A DNA stretch of 64,000 nt from Mycobacterium sp. E3251 (GCF_001666835.1 NZ_LZJF01000200.1:1-64000); one strand, 5' to 3'. Shown: positions 43,249-55,217, numbered from the stretch's first letter. Translations and numbers: made by a program. The notes: a model not told the origin generated them from the letters alone.

Positions 43249-43791
43249 TTGAACATCAGTCCTGTCGCGGGTCCGCCCGGCGCGTTCGCCGTCCTGCCCG
43301 TCGTCGACTACGAGCCGCCGGCACAAGACGTGCCACGAAGCGTTCCCTCCTGCCTGCCGTCGTCGCGCGCACAGTTGCGCCGGCGCAGCGCCCACGCGCC
43401 GCACCGGCCCTGCCCGCCCGGCAATCAGCCGCCCGAGGAGCCGCGGGCCGCGCTGTCGGGGCCGATGCGGCAGGCGGCGGTGTTTGCCGACGCGGCGCTG
43501 CGCCGCGTGCTGGAGGTCATCGACCGCCGCCGCCCCGCCGCCCAGCTGCGCCCGTTGCTGGCGCCAAGCCTGGTGGATTCCGTCGTTTCGGTGGGCCATG
43601 CGGCCGCCGGTCGGCAGGGCGCGGCGGTGCTTCGGCGGCTGCGCCTGCAGCCGTCCGGTCGGGACCCGGAGGCCGCGGCCGAGGTCTCCGGCTCGTACAG
43701 CCGCGGCAACCGGATCCACGCCATCGCCTGCCGCGTCGAGCGGGCGCCCGCCGGCGCCGGCTGGCTTGTGGTGGCCCTGCACATCGGTTGA
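43249..43791 (+). CDS. Rv3235-family hypothetical protein
   Basis: About 180 residues. The first 70 are Pro-rich and probably disordered. The C-terminal 110 form a compact alpha/beta domain (from MRQAAVFADAALRRVLEV to the C-terminal WLVVALHIG) seen in actinobacterial Rv3235-like proteins, sometimes linked to SecA loci. The TTG at 43249 is chosen because GGAG lies eight bases before it; ATG codons at 43183/43186 are alternatives. It is divergent from tgs3 and convergent with the antiporter gene. Confidence 0.62.
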   Translation: MNISPVAGPPGAFAVLPVVDYEPPAQDVPRSVPSCLPSSRAQLRRRSAHAPHRPCPPGNQPPEEPRAALSGPMRQAAVFADAALRRVLEVIDRRRPAAQLRPLLAPSLVDSVVSVGHAAAGRQGAAVLRRLRLQPSGRDPEAAAEVSGSYSRGNRIHAIACRVERAPAGAGWLVVALHIG

Positions 43792-43798
43792 CCGCCCG

Positions 43799-44956
43799 TC
43801 AGCGCGCGGGCCCGGCGGTCGGCGCCAGCGGGCCGCCCGTGTAGCGGGTCAGCACCGGCCCGACGATCGCCATGATGAACACGTACGCCGTCGCCAGCGC
43901 GGCGACCGCGGGAATGGACGTGCCTGCCAATCCGATGATGATCAGCGAGAATTCGCCCCTGGCGACCAGCGCGGTACCCGCGCGCAGTTGCCCGCGCCGC
44001 GCCACGCCGTCGCGCCGGGCGGCGAAGATCCCGGTGGCCACCTTGGTCGACGCGGTGACCGCGGCCAGGATCAGCGCCGCGGGAAGCATCGGGACCAGCG
44101 CGTGCGGATCGACCGAAAAGCCGATCGCCAGAAAGAAGATGGCGGCGAACAGATCCCGCAGCGGGCCCAGCACCCGGCGGGCCCGGTCCGCCGTTTCCCC
44201 GGTCAGCGTCAGCCCCACCAGAAACGCGCCGACCGCGGCCGACGCGTGCAGGGATTCGGCCAGCGCCGCCACGATCAAGGTGATGCCCAGCACCCGCAGC
44301 AGCAGCTGTTCGGAGTCCGGGTGCTCAACCAGCCGGCCGACGTGGTGGCCCCAGCGGTAGGACGCGGCGAACGCCGCCAACAGCGCGGCCACCGCCACCA
44401 CCATGCCGACGACGGCGTGCAGCCAGCCGCCGCCGGATGCCAGGACGGCGAACAGGGGCAGGTAGGCCGCCATCGCGAAGTCCTCGAGGACCAGCACGGA
44501 GAGCACCGCCGGCGTCTCCCGGTTACCGAGCCGGTGCAAGTCCTCCAGCAGCCGCGCGATCACACCCGAGGAGGAGATGTAGGTGACGCCGGCCAGGCAC
44601 AGGATCGCCACGCCGTCCAATCCCAGCAGCCAGCCGGCGATCGCACCGGGCGCCGCGTTGAGGACGACGTCGACACCCGCCGACGGCAGGTGGTGGCGGA
44701 GGCTGGCGGCGAACTCGGCCGCGGAGAACTCCAGGCCCAGGGTGAGCAGCAGCAGCACGACGCCGATGGGCGCGCTCGTGGTGATGAACTGGCCGCCGGC
44801 GTCCAGCGGCAGGATCCCGCCCTTACCCAGGGACAAACCCGCCAGCAGGTACACCGGGATCGGAGACAGGGCGAATCGGCGTGCGATGGCGCCCACTACG
44901 GCCAGCGTGGCCAGGAGGGCGCCGAGTTGTAACAGCAGCGCCCACGAAACTTGCAC
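43799..44956 (-). CDS. Cation/proton antiporter (CPA2, KefB-like)
   Basis: A 385-residue membrane protein (Rv3236c position) with 10-12 transmembrane helices of the monovalent cation:proton antiporter-2 family. LLLTLGLEFSAAEF and the VLVLEDFAMAAYLP segment carry the acidic residues typical of the ion-translocation core. It lacks the cytosolic RCK domain of KefB; that part is supplied by the separate gene upstream. The GTG start at 44956 is 4 bp from the stop of that regulatory gene, so the two form an operon. It probably exports K+ or Na+ in exchange for H+. Confidence 0.85.
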   Translation of the reverse strand: MQVSWALLLQLGALLATLAVVGAIARRFALSPIPVYLLAGLSLGKGGILPLDAGGQFITTSAPIGVVLLLLTLGLEFSAAEFAASLRHHLPSAGVDVVLNAAPGAIAGWLLGLDGVAILCLAGVTYISSSGVIARLLEDLHRLGNRETPAVLSVLVLEDFAMAAYLPLFAVLASGGGWLHAVVGMVVAVAALLAAFAASYRWGHHVGRLVEHPDSEQLLLRVLGITLIVAALAESLHASAAVGAFLVGLTLTGETADRARRVLGPLRDLFAAIFFLAIGFSVDPHALVPMLPAALILAAVTASTKVATGIFAARRDGVARRGQLRAGTALVARGEFSLIIIGLAGTSIPAVAALATAYVFIMAIVGPVLTRYTGGPLAPTAGPAR

Positions 44957-44960
44957 CGGC

Positions 44961-45443
44961 TCAGCCCTTGTCGATGATCTGTTCGACGCCGGCGATGCCC
45001 TCCTGGGTGCCGATGACAATCAAAACGTCTCTTGCATAGAGCATTTCGGCCGGACCCGGCGAGGCGAGCACTTCCTCGTTTCGCACGATCGCGACGATGG
45101 AGGCGCCGGTGCGGGTGCGGGCGCGGGTGTCGCCCAGGGGATGGCCCACGAAGGGGCTATCGGCGAGGATGTGGACCTGCCCCGTCTCGAGTCCGGGTAT
45201 TTCGCGGGCCAACTCGGTGAACCGCTCCGCGATGCGCGGTGCCCCCAGGATCTGGGCCACCGCCTCGGCCTCTTCGTCACTGAGGTGCAGGAGCGGCCGG
45301 GCCTCGTCGGGGTCCTCCCGGGCGTAGACGACGACCTCGAAATCGCCGCTGCGCCGCGCGATGATGCCGATGCGGTCGCCCTTGTGATCGGTGAATTCGT
45401 AGCGAAGGCCGACGCCCGGCAGCAGCACCTCCTTGACATCCAT
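44961..45443 (-). CDS. RCK_C (TrkA-C) regulatory subunit of the antiporter
   Basis: A 160-residue cytosolic protein (Rv3237c position). The C-terminal 75 residues are a TrkA-C/RCK_C domain (HILADSPFVGHPLGDT, then GASIVAIVRNEE and DVLIVIGTQEGI). The N-terminal half resembles KhtT-like subunits. In this family the RCK_C domain binds a small ligand and gates the partner antiporter; c-di-AMP is one known ligand type, not shown for this protein. The next gene in the operon is the membrane antiporter, 4 bp away. Confidence 0.87.
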   Translation of the reverse strand: MDVKEVLLPGVGLRYEFTDHKGDRIGIIARRSGDFEVVVYAREDPDEARPLLHLSDEEAEAVAQILGAPRIAERFTELAREIPGLETGQVHILADSPFVGHPLGDTRARTRTGASIVAIVRNEEVLASPGPAEMLYARDVLIVIGTQEGIAGVEQIIDKG

Positions 45444-45514
45444 ACCGTCAATCCTGACAGGTCGACTGCAGGCGCCGTCATCCGATCGCCGAGCCGCAAA
45501 CGAATTACAAAGAT

Positions 45515-46270
45515 TCAGCCCTGCCGGGCAACGCCCGTGGCCTGGCGGCGCGGAATCGGCAGCAGCATCGACACCTCGCGGCGGTACTCGCGGTAGGGGT
45601 GGCCGATAGACGCGACCAGGTCACGCTCTTCGAGCTGCGTGGCGATCAGGACGTAGGTCGTCATGCCGATCGAGAACAGCAGGTGTCCCGCCGTCATGGT
45701 CGGCGCCGCCCAGAACGCGATGAGCATCCCGAGCATCAGCGGGTGACGCACCACGCGGTAGAGCAGACGTACGCGGAATTCGACACTGGTGTAAGGCTTT
45801 TGGCGCGATGCCAGATACACCTGCCGGAGCCCGAACAAATCGAAATGGTTGATCAGGAACGTCGCCAGCAGCGCGATCGCCCAGCCGAGCCAGAAGAGCG
45901 CCCACAACGCCGCGCGGGCCGCCGGCATCCGCACATCCCAAAGGACCGTCGGCATCGTCCGCCACTGCCAGTACAGCAGGGCCAGCACCACGCTCGACAG
46001 CAGCACATAGGTGCTGCGCTCGATCGACGTCGGCACCAACCGCACCCACCATCGCTTGAACGCGGGCCGGGCCATCACGCTGTGCTGCAGGCCGAACAAG
46101 GCCACCAACGCCGCGTTGATGGGTATCGCCGCGGTGACTGGCGCGGTGAGCGCGTGATCGACGCTTCGCGGCACCGCGAGGTTGCCCACGAAACCAATGA
46201 GATACAGAAAGGCCGCGAGGAAGAGCAGGTATGCCGCGGCGCCGTAACCAAGCGTCAAGTATCGCTTCAT
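45515..46270 (-). CDS. mddA: MddA-like methyltransferase membrane protein
   Basis: A 251-residue membrane protein (Rv3238c position) with about five or six transmembrane helices, related to isoprenylcysteine carboxyl methyltransferases. The C-terminal RHPLMLGMLIAFW and EERDLVASIGHPYREYRR form the SAM-binding region of this family. Its overall pattern matches the MddA group that methylates methanethiol to dimethyl sulfide; this assignment rests on memory of the family. It is transcribed alone towards the antiporter genes (71-bp gap). Confidence 0.7.
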   Translation of the reverse strand: MKRYLTLGYGAAAYLLFLAAFLYLIGFVGNLAVPRSVDHALTAPVTAAIPINAALVALFGLQHSVMARPAFKRWWVRLVPTSIERSTYVLLSSVVLALLYWQWRTMPTVLWDVRMPAARAALWALFWLGWAIALLATFLINHFDLFGLRQVYLASRQKPYTSVEFRVRLLYRVVRHPLMLGMLIAFWAAPTMTAGHLLFSIGMTTYVLIATQLEERDLVASIGHPYREYRREVSMLLPIPRRQATGVARQG

Positions 46271-46339
46271 GGGCTAAGTGTCCGCCGGCCACACACGTTC
46301 GGATATAGGTCGTTTGCCTCATCTTCGGCGAGCGGGGCC

Positions 46340-47899
46340 CTAGGCATTTTTGACTAGTCCGTTGTGCAGCGCGTACATGCTGGCGCCGATGCGGTTCGAT
46401 ACGCCGATCTTGGCGTAGGTCCGTTCGACATGGTTGCGGGCTGTTTTCTCGCTGATCACCAACGACGCGGCGATCTCCTTGTTCGAGGCGCCGCGCGCGA
46501 CCAGGCACAGCACCTCGATCTCCCTGGGGGTCAACCCGTCCGGCCGCATGTGGGGCCGTTGCGCCGGCTGACCCGCCGCGTGCAGCACTGCTTCGACGGC
46601 GACCGATTCGAGTTCACCGGCTTGCACCCGCCCGCGCAGCCGCCGGGCCGCCGCGTCCGGCGACATCTGTTCGCGATACGGCCTCGGCTCGCAAGCGGAC
46701 TGGTAGCAGACCGCCGCAGCCAGAATGCGGTCCGGCGGGCCGAGCGCCGGCCCGGCGAGCCCGCGGGGATATCCCGACCCGTCAAGGCATTCATGGTGAT
46801 TGCCCGCGACTTCGGCAAGCTGCCGCAGGCCGGATACCTGGTTGAGGATGCGCACGGTCAAATACGGGTGCAGCCGAACGCGTTCGAACTCCGAGGCCGT
46901 CAACGATCCTTGCCTGGACCAGATCTGATTCGACACCCCGATGCGGCCCAGGTCGTGGACATGCCCCGCTCGCCGCGTCAGGGCCACCGCGTGGGCGTCG
47001 ACACCCGCGGCTCGCGCGGCGTCCCCGGCGAGCCGGGCCACCGCACGCGAATGTCCAAGGGTGAACGGGCATTTCAGATCGACGAAGTCGCCGAGGGCGA
47101 CGAGTAGCGCGTCCAGCGATCGGTCGTCAAGCCGTCGATGCCGATCGGGCGCCGCGGCCAGAGCCGCCGCCCACGCGTCGCCGGCCGGCGGGCCGGCCAG
47201 AACCTCCTCGGTGTGGCGAAGGAAGGCGTCGGCCACCTGGGGATCGAATTGTCCGCCGCGCCGGTCGCCCACCATGGCCACGGCCCCCGCAACGCCATAG
47301 GTCCGGTGGTGCACCTCGACCATGTCGGCCAGCTGGGCGATCCGCATCTGAATCGGGATCTCGTCGCCCCGGGCTCCGGCGGGCAGCCCACCGCCGTCGT
47401 AGCGCTCGAACGCAAACGCGACCGCCGCCTGCACGTTGGGGCCCAGGCCGATCCGGTCGGCCAGCACGGCCGCCGAGGTGCAATGCGAGTGGATCAACCG
47501 GGAGATGTGGCCGCGCGCGTTGGCGAACAGCGTTGCCATCACGCTCAACCGGTGCGCCAGCGGGTGGCCGCGCCCCACGTTCCCGGCCAGGAACCGCAAG
47601 TACGGTAAGCCCGACCAATCAACAAGATACGAGTCGTGGCGCACGGCGATGTCGTCGCCGAACCACCGCGCGTACTCATGCGAGTCGGCGTGACAGCCGA
47701 TCCACATGACCAAGGTCGTGTAGTAGGTGCAGTCCCGCTGTTCCGCGTCGAGCCCGAGCCGGTCGGCAAGTCTGGTCGCGATCAGCGCCGCCCGCAGCAT
47801 GTGCTCGGCGGGCTGGCCCAGACCGAGGTCGATCGCCACCGACAGGGCCGCCAGCAGCTCCGCACGGGTCGGCAATTCGGGCTCCGACATGGGCCTCAT
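46340..47899 (-). CDS. Tandem HD-GYP-like protein with C-terminal LuxR domain
   Basis: 519 residues. The first HD-type region (about 100-230) contains FERYDGGGLPAGARGDEIP and RIAQLADMVEVHH. The second (about 280-420) has HVHDLGRIGVSN, RLHPYLTVRIL and GNHHECLDGSGYPRGL, close to an HD-GYP phosphodiesterase. However, the later Asp residues of the family (DxYDA) are replaced in AAAVCYQSACEPRPYRE. A LuxR/GerE helix-turn-helix ends the protein (LTPREIEVLCLVARGASNKE). It may link a cyclic nucleotide or other phospho-signal to transcription. ATG 47899 or ATG 47890 may be the start. It is not the gene found at this position in M. tuberculosis. Confidence 0.82.
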   Translation of the reverse strand: MRPMSEPELPTRAELLAALSVAIDLGLGQPAEHMLRAALIATRLADRLGLDAEQRDCTYYTTLVMWIGCHADSHEYARWFGDDIAVRHDSYLVDWSGLPYLRFLAGNVGRGHPLAHRLSVMATLFANARGHISRLIHSHCTSAAVLADRIGLGPNVQAAVAFAFERYDGGGLPAGARGDEIPIQMRIAQLADMVEVHHRTYGVAGAVAMVGDRRGGQFDPQVADAFLRHTEEVLAGPPAGDAWAAALAAAPDRHRRLDDRSLDALLVALGDFVDLKCPFTLGHSRAVARLAGDAARAAGVDAHAVALTRRAGHVHDLGRIGVSNQIWSRQGSLTASEFERVRLHPYLTVRILNQVSGLRQLAEVAGNHHECLDGSGYPRGLAGPALGPPDRILAAAVCYQSACEPRPYREQMSPDAAARRLRGRVQAGELESVAVEAVLHAAGQPAQRPHMRPDGLTPREIEVLCLVARGASNKEIAASLVISEKTARNHVERTYAKIGVSNRIGASMYALHNGLVKNA

Positions 47900-47923
47900 T
47901 GTGCCCAGCTCATCGGCCCGCGG

Positions 47924-48670
47924 TCAGCCGATTGGCACAGTGCGCCCGACGGCATGATGTCGGTCGGCGTCGAACGTTTCGAAATGTCCCGAGCCCACCA
48001 CGAACAGGCCCCGTTGCGGCGGCCGGAAACCGGCCAGCCGCGGTTGACGCGGCAGCGGACCGACAGGCCCGAGGTCCACGTCGCGCCATATGGCGCGCGA
48101 CTGCATCACGGCCCATACCCGCGCGGGGGCGATCATGAATCGTTGCCCGTTGGGCGCTGTTCCCGAGAGCCGGACCCGGCCGGCGCGCAGGGTCGGGCCC
48201 GCGGCTCGGCCGATCGCGGCCAGCACCGCCCGGTTCGTCCACGCGCGCGCCGGCAACCGCCCGCCGACCACGCTCATCAGTCGCGTCGACGGAGTGGAAC
48301 CGATATCGATCTGCCAAGCAAGCAATCCCGGGATCTCCACGAACAGCGACCACGGGGTGACCCAGGCGACGTCGATGTCGCACTGCACCGCGTCGTTGGG
48401 GGTCGCCGCGCTGAAGAAGCGAGCGCAGCTCTGCGGACCCGGCGTCGTCGCGTAGAAGGTCCACGCCCCGTCGGGGTCGCGATGCCACACCGACCGGTAG
48501 CCGGGCGAAAACGACGTGGCCGGAAAATGCCGCAGCGCCAGATAGTGGCCGCTGGCGAACGGAAGGCCCATGACACCGAAGCCGACGAATCGTTCGTCGT
48601 CTCCGGCGGGCAGGTCGGGCTTTTGCAGGACGGCCGTGGCGGCGTCCAGTGGGGTGCGTGCTTTGGTCAT
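47924..48670 (-). CDS. Conserved hypothetical protein
   Basis: A 248-residue soluble protein, rich in beta-strand patterns, with two Cys (SCARFF and VQCDID). No signal peptide or membrane helix is seen. I do not recognise a family or active site. ATG 48670 (MTKARTP) is chosen over an in-frame start at 48706, which would run into the tandem hairpins before secA1. It lies 25 bp upstream of the HD-GYP/LuxR gene in the same direction and could be co-transcribed with it. Confidence 0.65.
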   Translation of the reverse strand: MTKARTPLDAATAVLQKPDLPAGDDERFVGFGVMGLPFASGHYLALRHFPATSFSPGYRSVWHRDPDGAWTFYATTPGPQSCARFFSAATPNDAVQCDIDVAWVTPWSLFVEIPGLLAWQIDIGSTPSTRLMSVVGGRLPARAWTNRAVLAAIGRAAGPTLRAGRVRLSGTAPNGQRFMIAPARVWAVMQSRAIWRDVDLGPVGPLPRQPRLAGFRPPQRGLFVVGSGHFETFDADRHHAVGRTVPIG

Positions 48671-48736
48671 GCGTGAATGGTGCGCGCCCGCACGGCCACA
48701 CCGCATGGGGCGGCTGCCTCAAATCTTCCGGCACCC

Positions 48737-48795
48737 GCCGGGTGTGAAGCCAGCCGCACGCTCGGCGCCGAGTGTGCAGCTAGCCGCACATTCGC
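48737..48795. terminator. Two tandem hairpins downstream of secA1
   Basis: Hairpin one is GCCGGGTGTG (48737-48746) with CACGCTCGGC (48757-48766), ten pairs including two G-U, and a ten-base loop. Hairpin two is CCGAGTGTGC (48768-48777) with GCACATTCG (48786-48794), nine pairs with one G-U. They follow the secA1 stop (48810, leftward) by 14 bp. No U-tract follows, as is common in mycobacteria. Confidence 0.7.
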
Positions 48796-48809
48796 GAAAA
48801 GGGGAGGGG

Positions 48810-51632
<2,823 letters not shown>

Positions 51633-51729
51633 GGTGTTGTCCCCTTTTGGGATGGTCCCCTGTTGGTAGGAGTCTCTTCTCTTGAGCGACTCCCATGGTA
51701 GGTGACAACCCCGCAGAGGCCGCCGAACC

Positions 51730-52413
51730 TTACGACAGCCTGATCAGCCCGTAGTCGTAGGCGTGCCTGCGGTAGACCACGCACGGCCGTTCGGTCTGCT
51801 TGTCGTGGAACAAGAAGAAGTCGTGCCCGACGAGCTCCATCTCGTAGAGCGCGTCGTCGACCGTCATCGGCGTGGCCGGGTGCTCCTTGGTTCGCACGAT
51901 CCGCCCGGGCTCGTGGCCGGCGTCGGCGCCGTCATGGTCGGCGGGCGGCTCCGCCATGCGTTCCTGCCGCGGCGGCGGCACGACCGCGGTGGCGGCGGCC
52001 AGCGACACCGGCGTCTTGTCGCCGTAGTGGACCTTGCGCCGGTCCTTGACCCGGCGCAGCCGGTTCTCGAGTTTGTCCACCGCGGACTCGAACGCCGCAT
52101 AGAAGCTGTCGGCGCAGGCCTCCGCCCGGCTGACCGGACCGCGGCCGCGGGCGGTGATCTCCACGCGTTGACAGGATTTGCGCTGGCGCCGATTGGGCGC
52201 GTGTTTGAGCTCGACATCGAAGAGATAGATGGAGCGATCGAACCGCTCGAGGCGGGCAAGTTTCTGGGAGACGTACAGACGGTAGTGGTCGGGAATTTCT
52301 ACATTGCGGCCCTTGAAAACGACTTCGGCAGTGGTCGTCGGTTGAGGTTGGCCGTCGGTTTGCGTCGGCGGTTGGTCGAGAATCTGACCGGAATCCACGG
52401 ATAGCCTTGACAT
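51730..52413 (-). CDS. hpf: Long-form ribosome hibernation promoting factor
   Basis: A 227-residue long HPF (Rv3241c). The N-terminal S30AE/YfiA domain contains VVFKGRNVEIPDHYR and the C-terminal dimerisation domain contains PMTVDDALYEMELVGHDFFLF and VVYRRHAYDYGLIRL, joined by a Pro/Ala-rich linker. It dimerises to hold two 70S ribosomes together as 100S particles, or to keep idle 70S inactive. ATG 52413 is chosen; a TTG at 52422 is in frame. The 308-bp upstream gap probably holds its promoter. Confidence 0.9.
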   Translation of the reverse strand: MSRLSVDSGQILDQPPTQTDGQPQPTTTAEVVFKGRNVEIPDHYRLYVSQKLARLERFDRSIYLFDVELKHAPNRRQRKSCQRVEITARGRGPVSRAEACADSFYAAFESAVDKLENRLRRVKDRRKVHYGDKTPVSLAAATAVVPPPRQERMAEPPADHDGADAGHEPGRIVRTKEHPATPMTVDDALYEMELVGHDFFLFHDKQTERPCVVYRRHAYDYGLIRLS

Positions 52414-52721
52414 ACGTGACAACTCGTTTCTCTTTCACGTCGCACGCGCCCTGCGTGCCCGGCTTGCTAACGACGCGCCGACGAGGTGGGAGAGCGGTCC
52501 TCAGAAGAAGTCACCGCCGCAGAGTGCTCGCCGATGCAAGGTGTCGAATACTCACCCCTTCCCGCGAGTGGGGTCTCAACTTTGGGAATGTCGCGACCAG
52601 TGAGGCAGACCAGTGAGTTGGTTAACGTTGTTCTCGACGTTAGCTCGTGTTCGCCTCGCCATGCCAGTAATTTCGCTGAGCTGTTGCGAGTTCTTCACAT
52701 CCGCTTGGCGACCACACAGCC
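52414..52721. other. Intergenic region between comF and hpf
   Basis: A 308-bp gap, the longest in the window. It holds a dyad at 52621-52644 with arms GTTAACGT and ACGTTAGC (one mismatch) around an eight-base spacer, and a shorter stem CACCCC (52553-52558) / GTGGGG (52568-52573). Either may regulate hpf, which is transcribed leftward. I see no open reading frame with a credible ribosome binding site here. Confidence 0.5.
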
Positions 52722-53363
52722 TTACGCGACAGCGACCGCCAGCACGGCGGTCACCCGGACGCCCGCGGCGTCCAGCACCCGCACCGACTCGCGGGCCGTC
52801 GCCCCGGTGGTGACGATGTCATCGACAATCAAGACCTCGGCGTCCGATGGGGGGCGCCGTGTTCCGCGCAGCACCACCCGGCCCGCGACGTTGCGCTCAC
52901 GGGCCGCCACGTCGAGGCCCACCGAGTCGCGAACCAGCGCCCGCATCCGCAGCGCCGGGGCGACCGCGATGGCCGGGTGGCCGGCGAGCGCGGTGCGCGC
53001 CAGCCGGGTGACCGGGTCGCCGCCGCGCCGGCGCGCCGCCGAACGACGCGTGGGCGCCGGCACGACGGTCAGCGGCGTCTCGACGATCCCCCACGTCAGC
53101 AACCGGTGCACGCCGGTGGCCAGCGCAACCGCCAACGGCCCGACGAGGTCGCCGCGGCCCTGCTCCTTGAGCGCCAGGATGGCTTGCCGGCGCGCGCCGG
53201 CGTAGCGGCCGAGGGCGAACACCGGCACCTGCGGGTCGATCCGGGGGTTCACCACGTGCGGTTGGTCGGCGGCCACCGACAGCTCCCGCGCGCACGCGTC
53301 ACACCAGCGGGTCGACGGCGCCCCGCAGCCGCCGCACTGCAGCGGCAGGATGAGGTCGAGCAT
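52722..53363 (-). CDS. ComF-family phosphoribosyltransferase-like protein
   Basis: A 213-residue ComF/GntX-type protein (Rv3242c position). The N-terminus has a zinc-ribbon pattern CGGCGAPSTRWCDAC near residues 10-24. The C-terminal phosphoribosyltransferase domain carries VLIVDDIVTTGATA, the PRPP-binding loop. ComF proteins act in DNA uptake in other bacteria; the mycobacterial role is unknown. It is downstream of lpqB, separated by a 45-nt hairpin element at 53416-53460, and ends 308 bp before hpf. Confidence 0.87.
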   Translation of the reverse strand: MLDLILPLQCGGCGAPSTRWCDACARELSVAADQPHVVNPRIDPQVPVFALGRYAGARRQAILALKEQGRGDLVGPLAVALATGVHRLLTWGIVETPLTVVPAPTRRSAARRRGGDPVTRLARTALAGHPAIAVAPALRMRALVRDSVGLDVAARERNVAGRVVLRGTRRPPSDAEVLIVDDIVTTGATARESVRVLDAAGVRVTAVLAVAVA

Positions 53364-53415
53364 GGAGCCAGTGTCGCGGCCGGGACCGACATGGCCTTGG
53401 CTGTCTCAGCCTATG

Positions 53416-53460
53416 GTGGCGACCCGCTTCGCCCGGCTACGCCGCGCTTGCGATCGCCAC
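53416..53460. repeat. Third copy of the 45-nt hairpin element
   Basis: The ends GTGGCGA (53416-53422) and TCGCCAC (53454-53460) pair perfectly. The core matches the copies at 11762 and 11818 at all but three positions, while the outer stem differs by compensatory changes. It abuts the lpqB stop codon and separates it from comF, so it may terminate or attenuate the lpqB transcript. Confidence 0.85.
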
Positions 53461-55217
53461 TAGCCCGGCAGCACCGGCGCCGCGCCGAACACCGTCAACC
53501 CCGGCACCTCCGACCAGCCCTGTTGGCTTTCGGCGGCCGCCGCCGAATACTGCAGCACCCCTTGGGGAGCGCCGACGTAAACCGTGGACGGGTTGGCCGC
53601 GACCGTGATCACCGGCATCTGCAGGCCCCGGGCGGGCGCGTCGGAGTTCACCCCGTCGAGGTTGACGTACGACACCGGATGGCTGGCGTCCGTGCGGGTC
53701 ACCACGATGTCGTCGCCGGTTCGCCAGGATAGCGACACCACCGAGTTGCCCAGCCCGAAGCCGAGCCGCCGCGGGTAGGTCAGCGCGTACTGGCCGGCCT
53801 GGGTCTGCTCGACACTGGCCAGGATCACCTGGCCGCCGATCACCATCGCGGCGCGCGTGCTGTCGCGGGACAGCTGCAGGTCGGTGATCGGCCCCGGGAA
53901 ACGGGTGGCCACAGCGACGGAATCGACCGGGATGCGGGCGGGTTGGCCCGACGCCGGCTCCTGGATCGCGCGCAGCACGTTGTTGCCGTCCACCACTACC
54001 CAGACCGCGTCGTCCAACGACCAACTCGGCCGCGACAGGCTGTGCCCGTCGGCGGATTGGACCGCTTCGCCACCGAGGTCACCGATCCACAGCGACGCCG
54101 CCTCGTCCGGCGCGCCGCGGTGCAGCGTGACGACGGACGCCACCTGCCGCCCGCTGCGGGACAGCGCGGCCCCGGTCTGATCCCCCATCCGCCCGAAGGC
54201 CCCCGGCACGTTGCTGATGCGCTGTCCGTCCAGGCCGACCAGGGAGCCGTTCACCAGGGCATGCAGCCCGGCGCCCGCCCCGTCCGCCACGCCCGGGTCG
54301 GTGGCGGCGACGTCGGAGGTCGTCCACCCCTCGGCGAACCGGTCGTCCAGCGGTGCGCCGTCGGCGTTGATGACGTACGGCCCGCGGATATCGGCCCTGG
54401 CCAGGGTCCAAATGATCTGCGCGGCAAGCAATTGCCGGCTGTGCGGATCGGTGGTGGACAGCTTCTCCAGATCGATGCGCGCGCCGCCGTAGCCGCGCCC
54501 GATCCCGTTCTTGCCGCCGTCGGCCCGCGTCACCGGTCCACGCAGCCGCAGCGGCGGGGCGAGCAGGTTGCGCACCGTGTGGGCCATCTCCGGCCGCGGC
54601 CCGGCGATCATCTTGGAGACCAACTCGGTGGCCAACTGATCATGGTCGGCGACCGCGACGTAGCGCGGGTCGGGGACCACGGTCTTGCCGGTCGGATCGG
54701 CGAAGTACAGGGTGTTGCGCTTGTAGGTGGACTGAAACTGCTGCCAGTCCAGGAAGACTCCGTTGGGCAGGCGGTCGATCCGCCACCCGCCCGACGTCTT
54801 CACCAACTCGATCGGGCCCGGGTCGGGCAACACCCCCTCGGCGGTTTCGAACACCCCCATGTCCGACAGTGAGCCGAGGATATCCGCCCGCATGGTCGCC
54901 GAAACCCGTTCGGCGGCACGGGTTTCCACGAACACGACATGGTCGATCAGCAGCGCGCTACCGGCGTCGTCCCACGCGTTGGATGCCGACTGGGTGAGGA
55001 ACTGCCGGGCCGCCAGATGCCGGTTCGCGGGATCGGCTGTCGCCTTGAGGAATTCGCGCAGCAACACGTCGGGGTCCATGCCCGGCGTGGGCTTGGGCAG
55101 ATTCGACGGTGCCGGCCGCTCGACGGTGCCGATGGCTTGGGGCGCCGACGAGCTGGGTACCCCCGCGCAGCCGCCCAGCAGCACCGCCAGCAGCAACAAC
55201 CCGAGCAGGCGCCGCAT
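53460..55217 (-). CDS. lpqB: Lipoprotein LpqB, MtrAB accessory protein
   Basis: A 585-residue lipoprotein (Rv3244c). The signal peptide ends in the lipobox LLGGC with the lipidated Cys at residue 17. The mature protein combines a GerMN-like N-terminal half with a beta-propeller-like C-terminal half. LpqB binds the extracellular part of MtrB and modulates MtrA signalling. ATG 55217 overlaps the mtrB stop (TGATG); a GTG at 55220 is also possible. It is third in mtrA-mtrB-lpqB. Confidence 0.92.
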   Translation of the reverse strand: MRRLLGLLLLAVLLGGCAGVPSSSAPQAIGTVERPAPSNLPKPTPGMDPDVLLREFLKATADPANRHLAARQFLTQSASNAWDDAGSALLIDHVVFVETRAAERVSATMRADILGSLSDMGVFETAEGVLPDPGPIELVKTSGGWRIDRLPNGVFLDWQQFQSTYKRNTLYFADPTGKTVVPDPRYVAVADHDQLATELVSKMIAGPRPEMAHTVRNLLAPPLRLRGPVTRADGGKNGIGRGYGGARIDLEKLSTTDPHSRQLLAAQIIWTLARADIRGPYVINADGAPLDDRFAEGWTTSDVAATDPGVADGAGAGLHALVNGSLVGLDGQRISNVPGAFGRMGDQTGAALSRSGRQVASVVTLHRGAPDEAASLWIGDLGGEAVQSADGHSLSRPSWSLDDAVWVVVDGNNVLRAIQEPASGQPARIPVDSVAVATRFPGPITDLQLSRDSTRAAMVIGGQVILASVEQTQAGQYALTYPRRLGFGLGNSVVSLSWRTGDDIVVTRTDASHPVSYVNLDGVNSDAPARGLQMPVITVAANPSTVYVGAPQGVLQYSAAAAESQQGWSEVPGLTVFGAAPVLPG

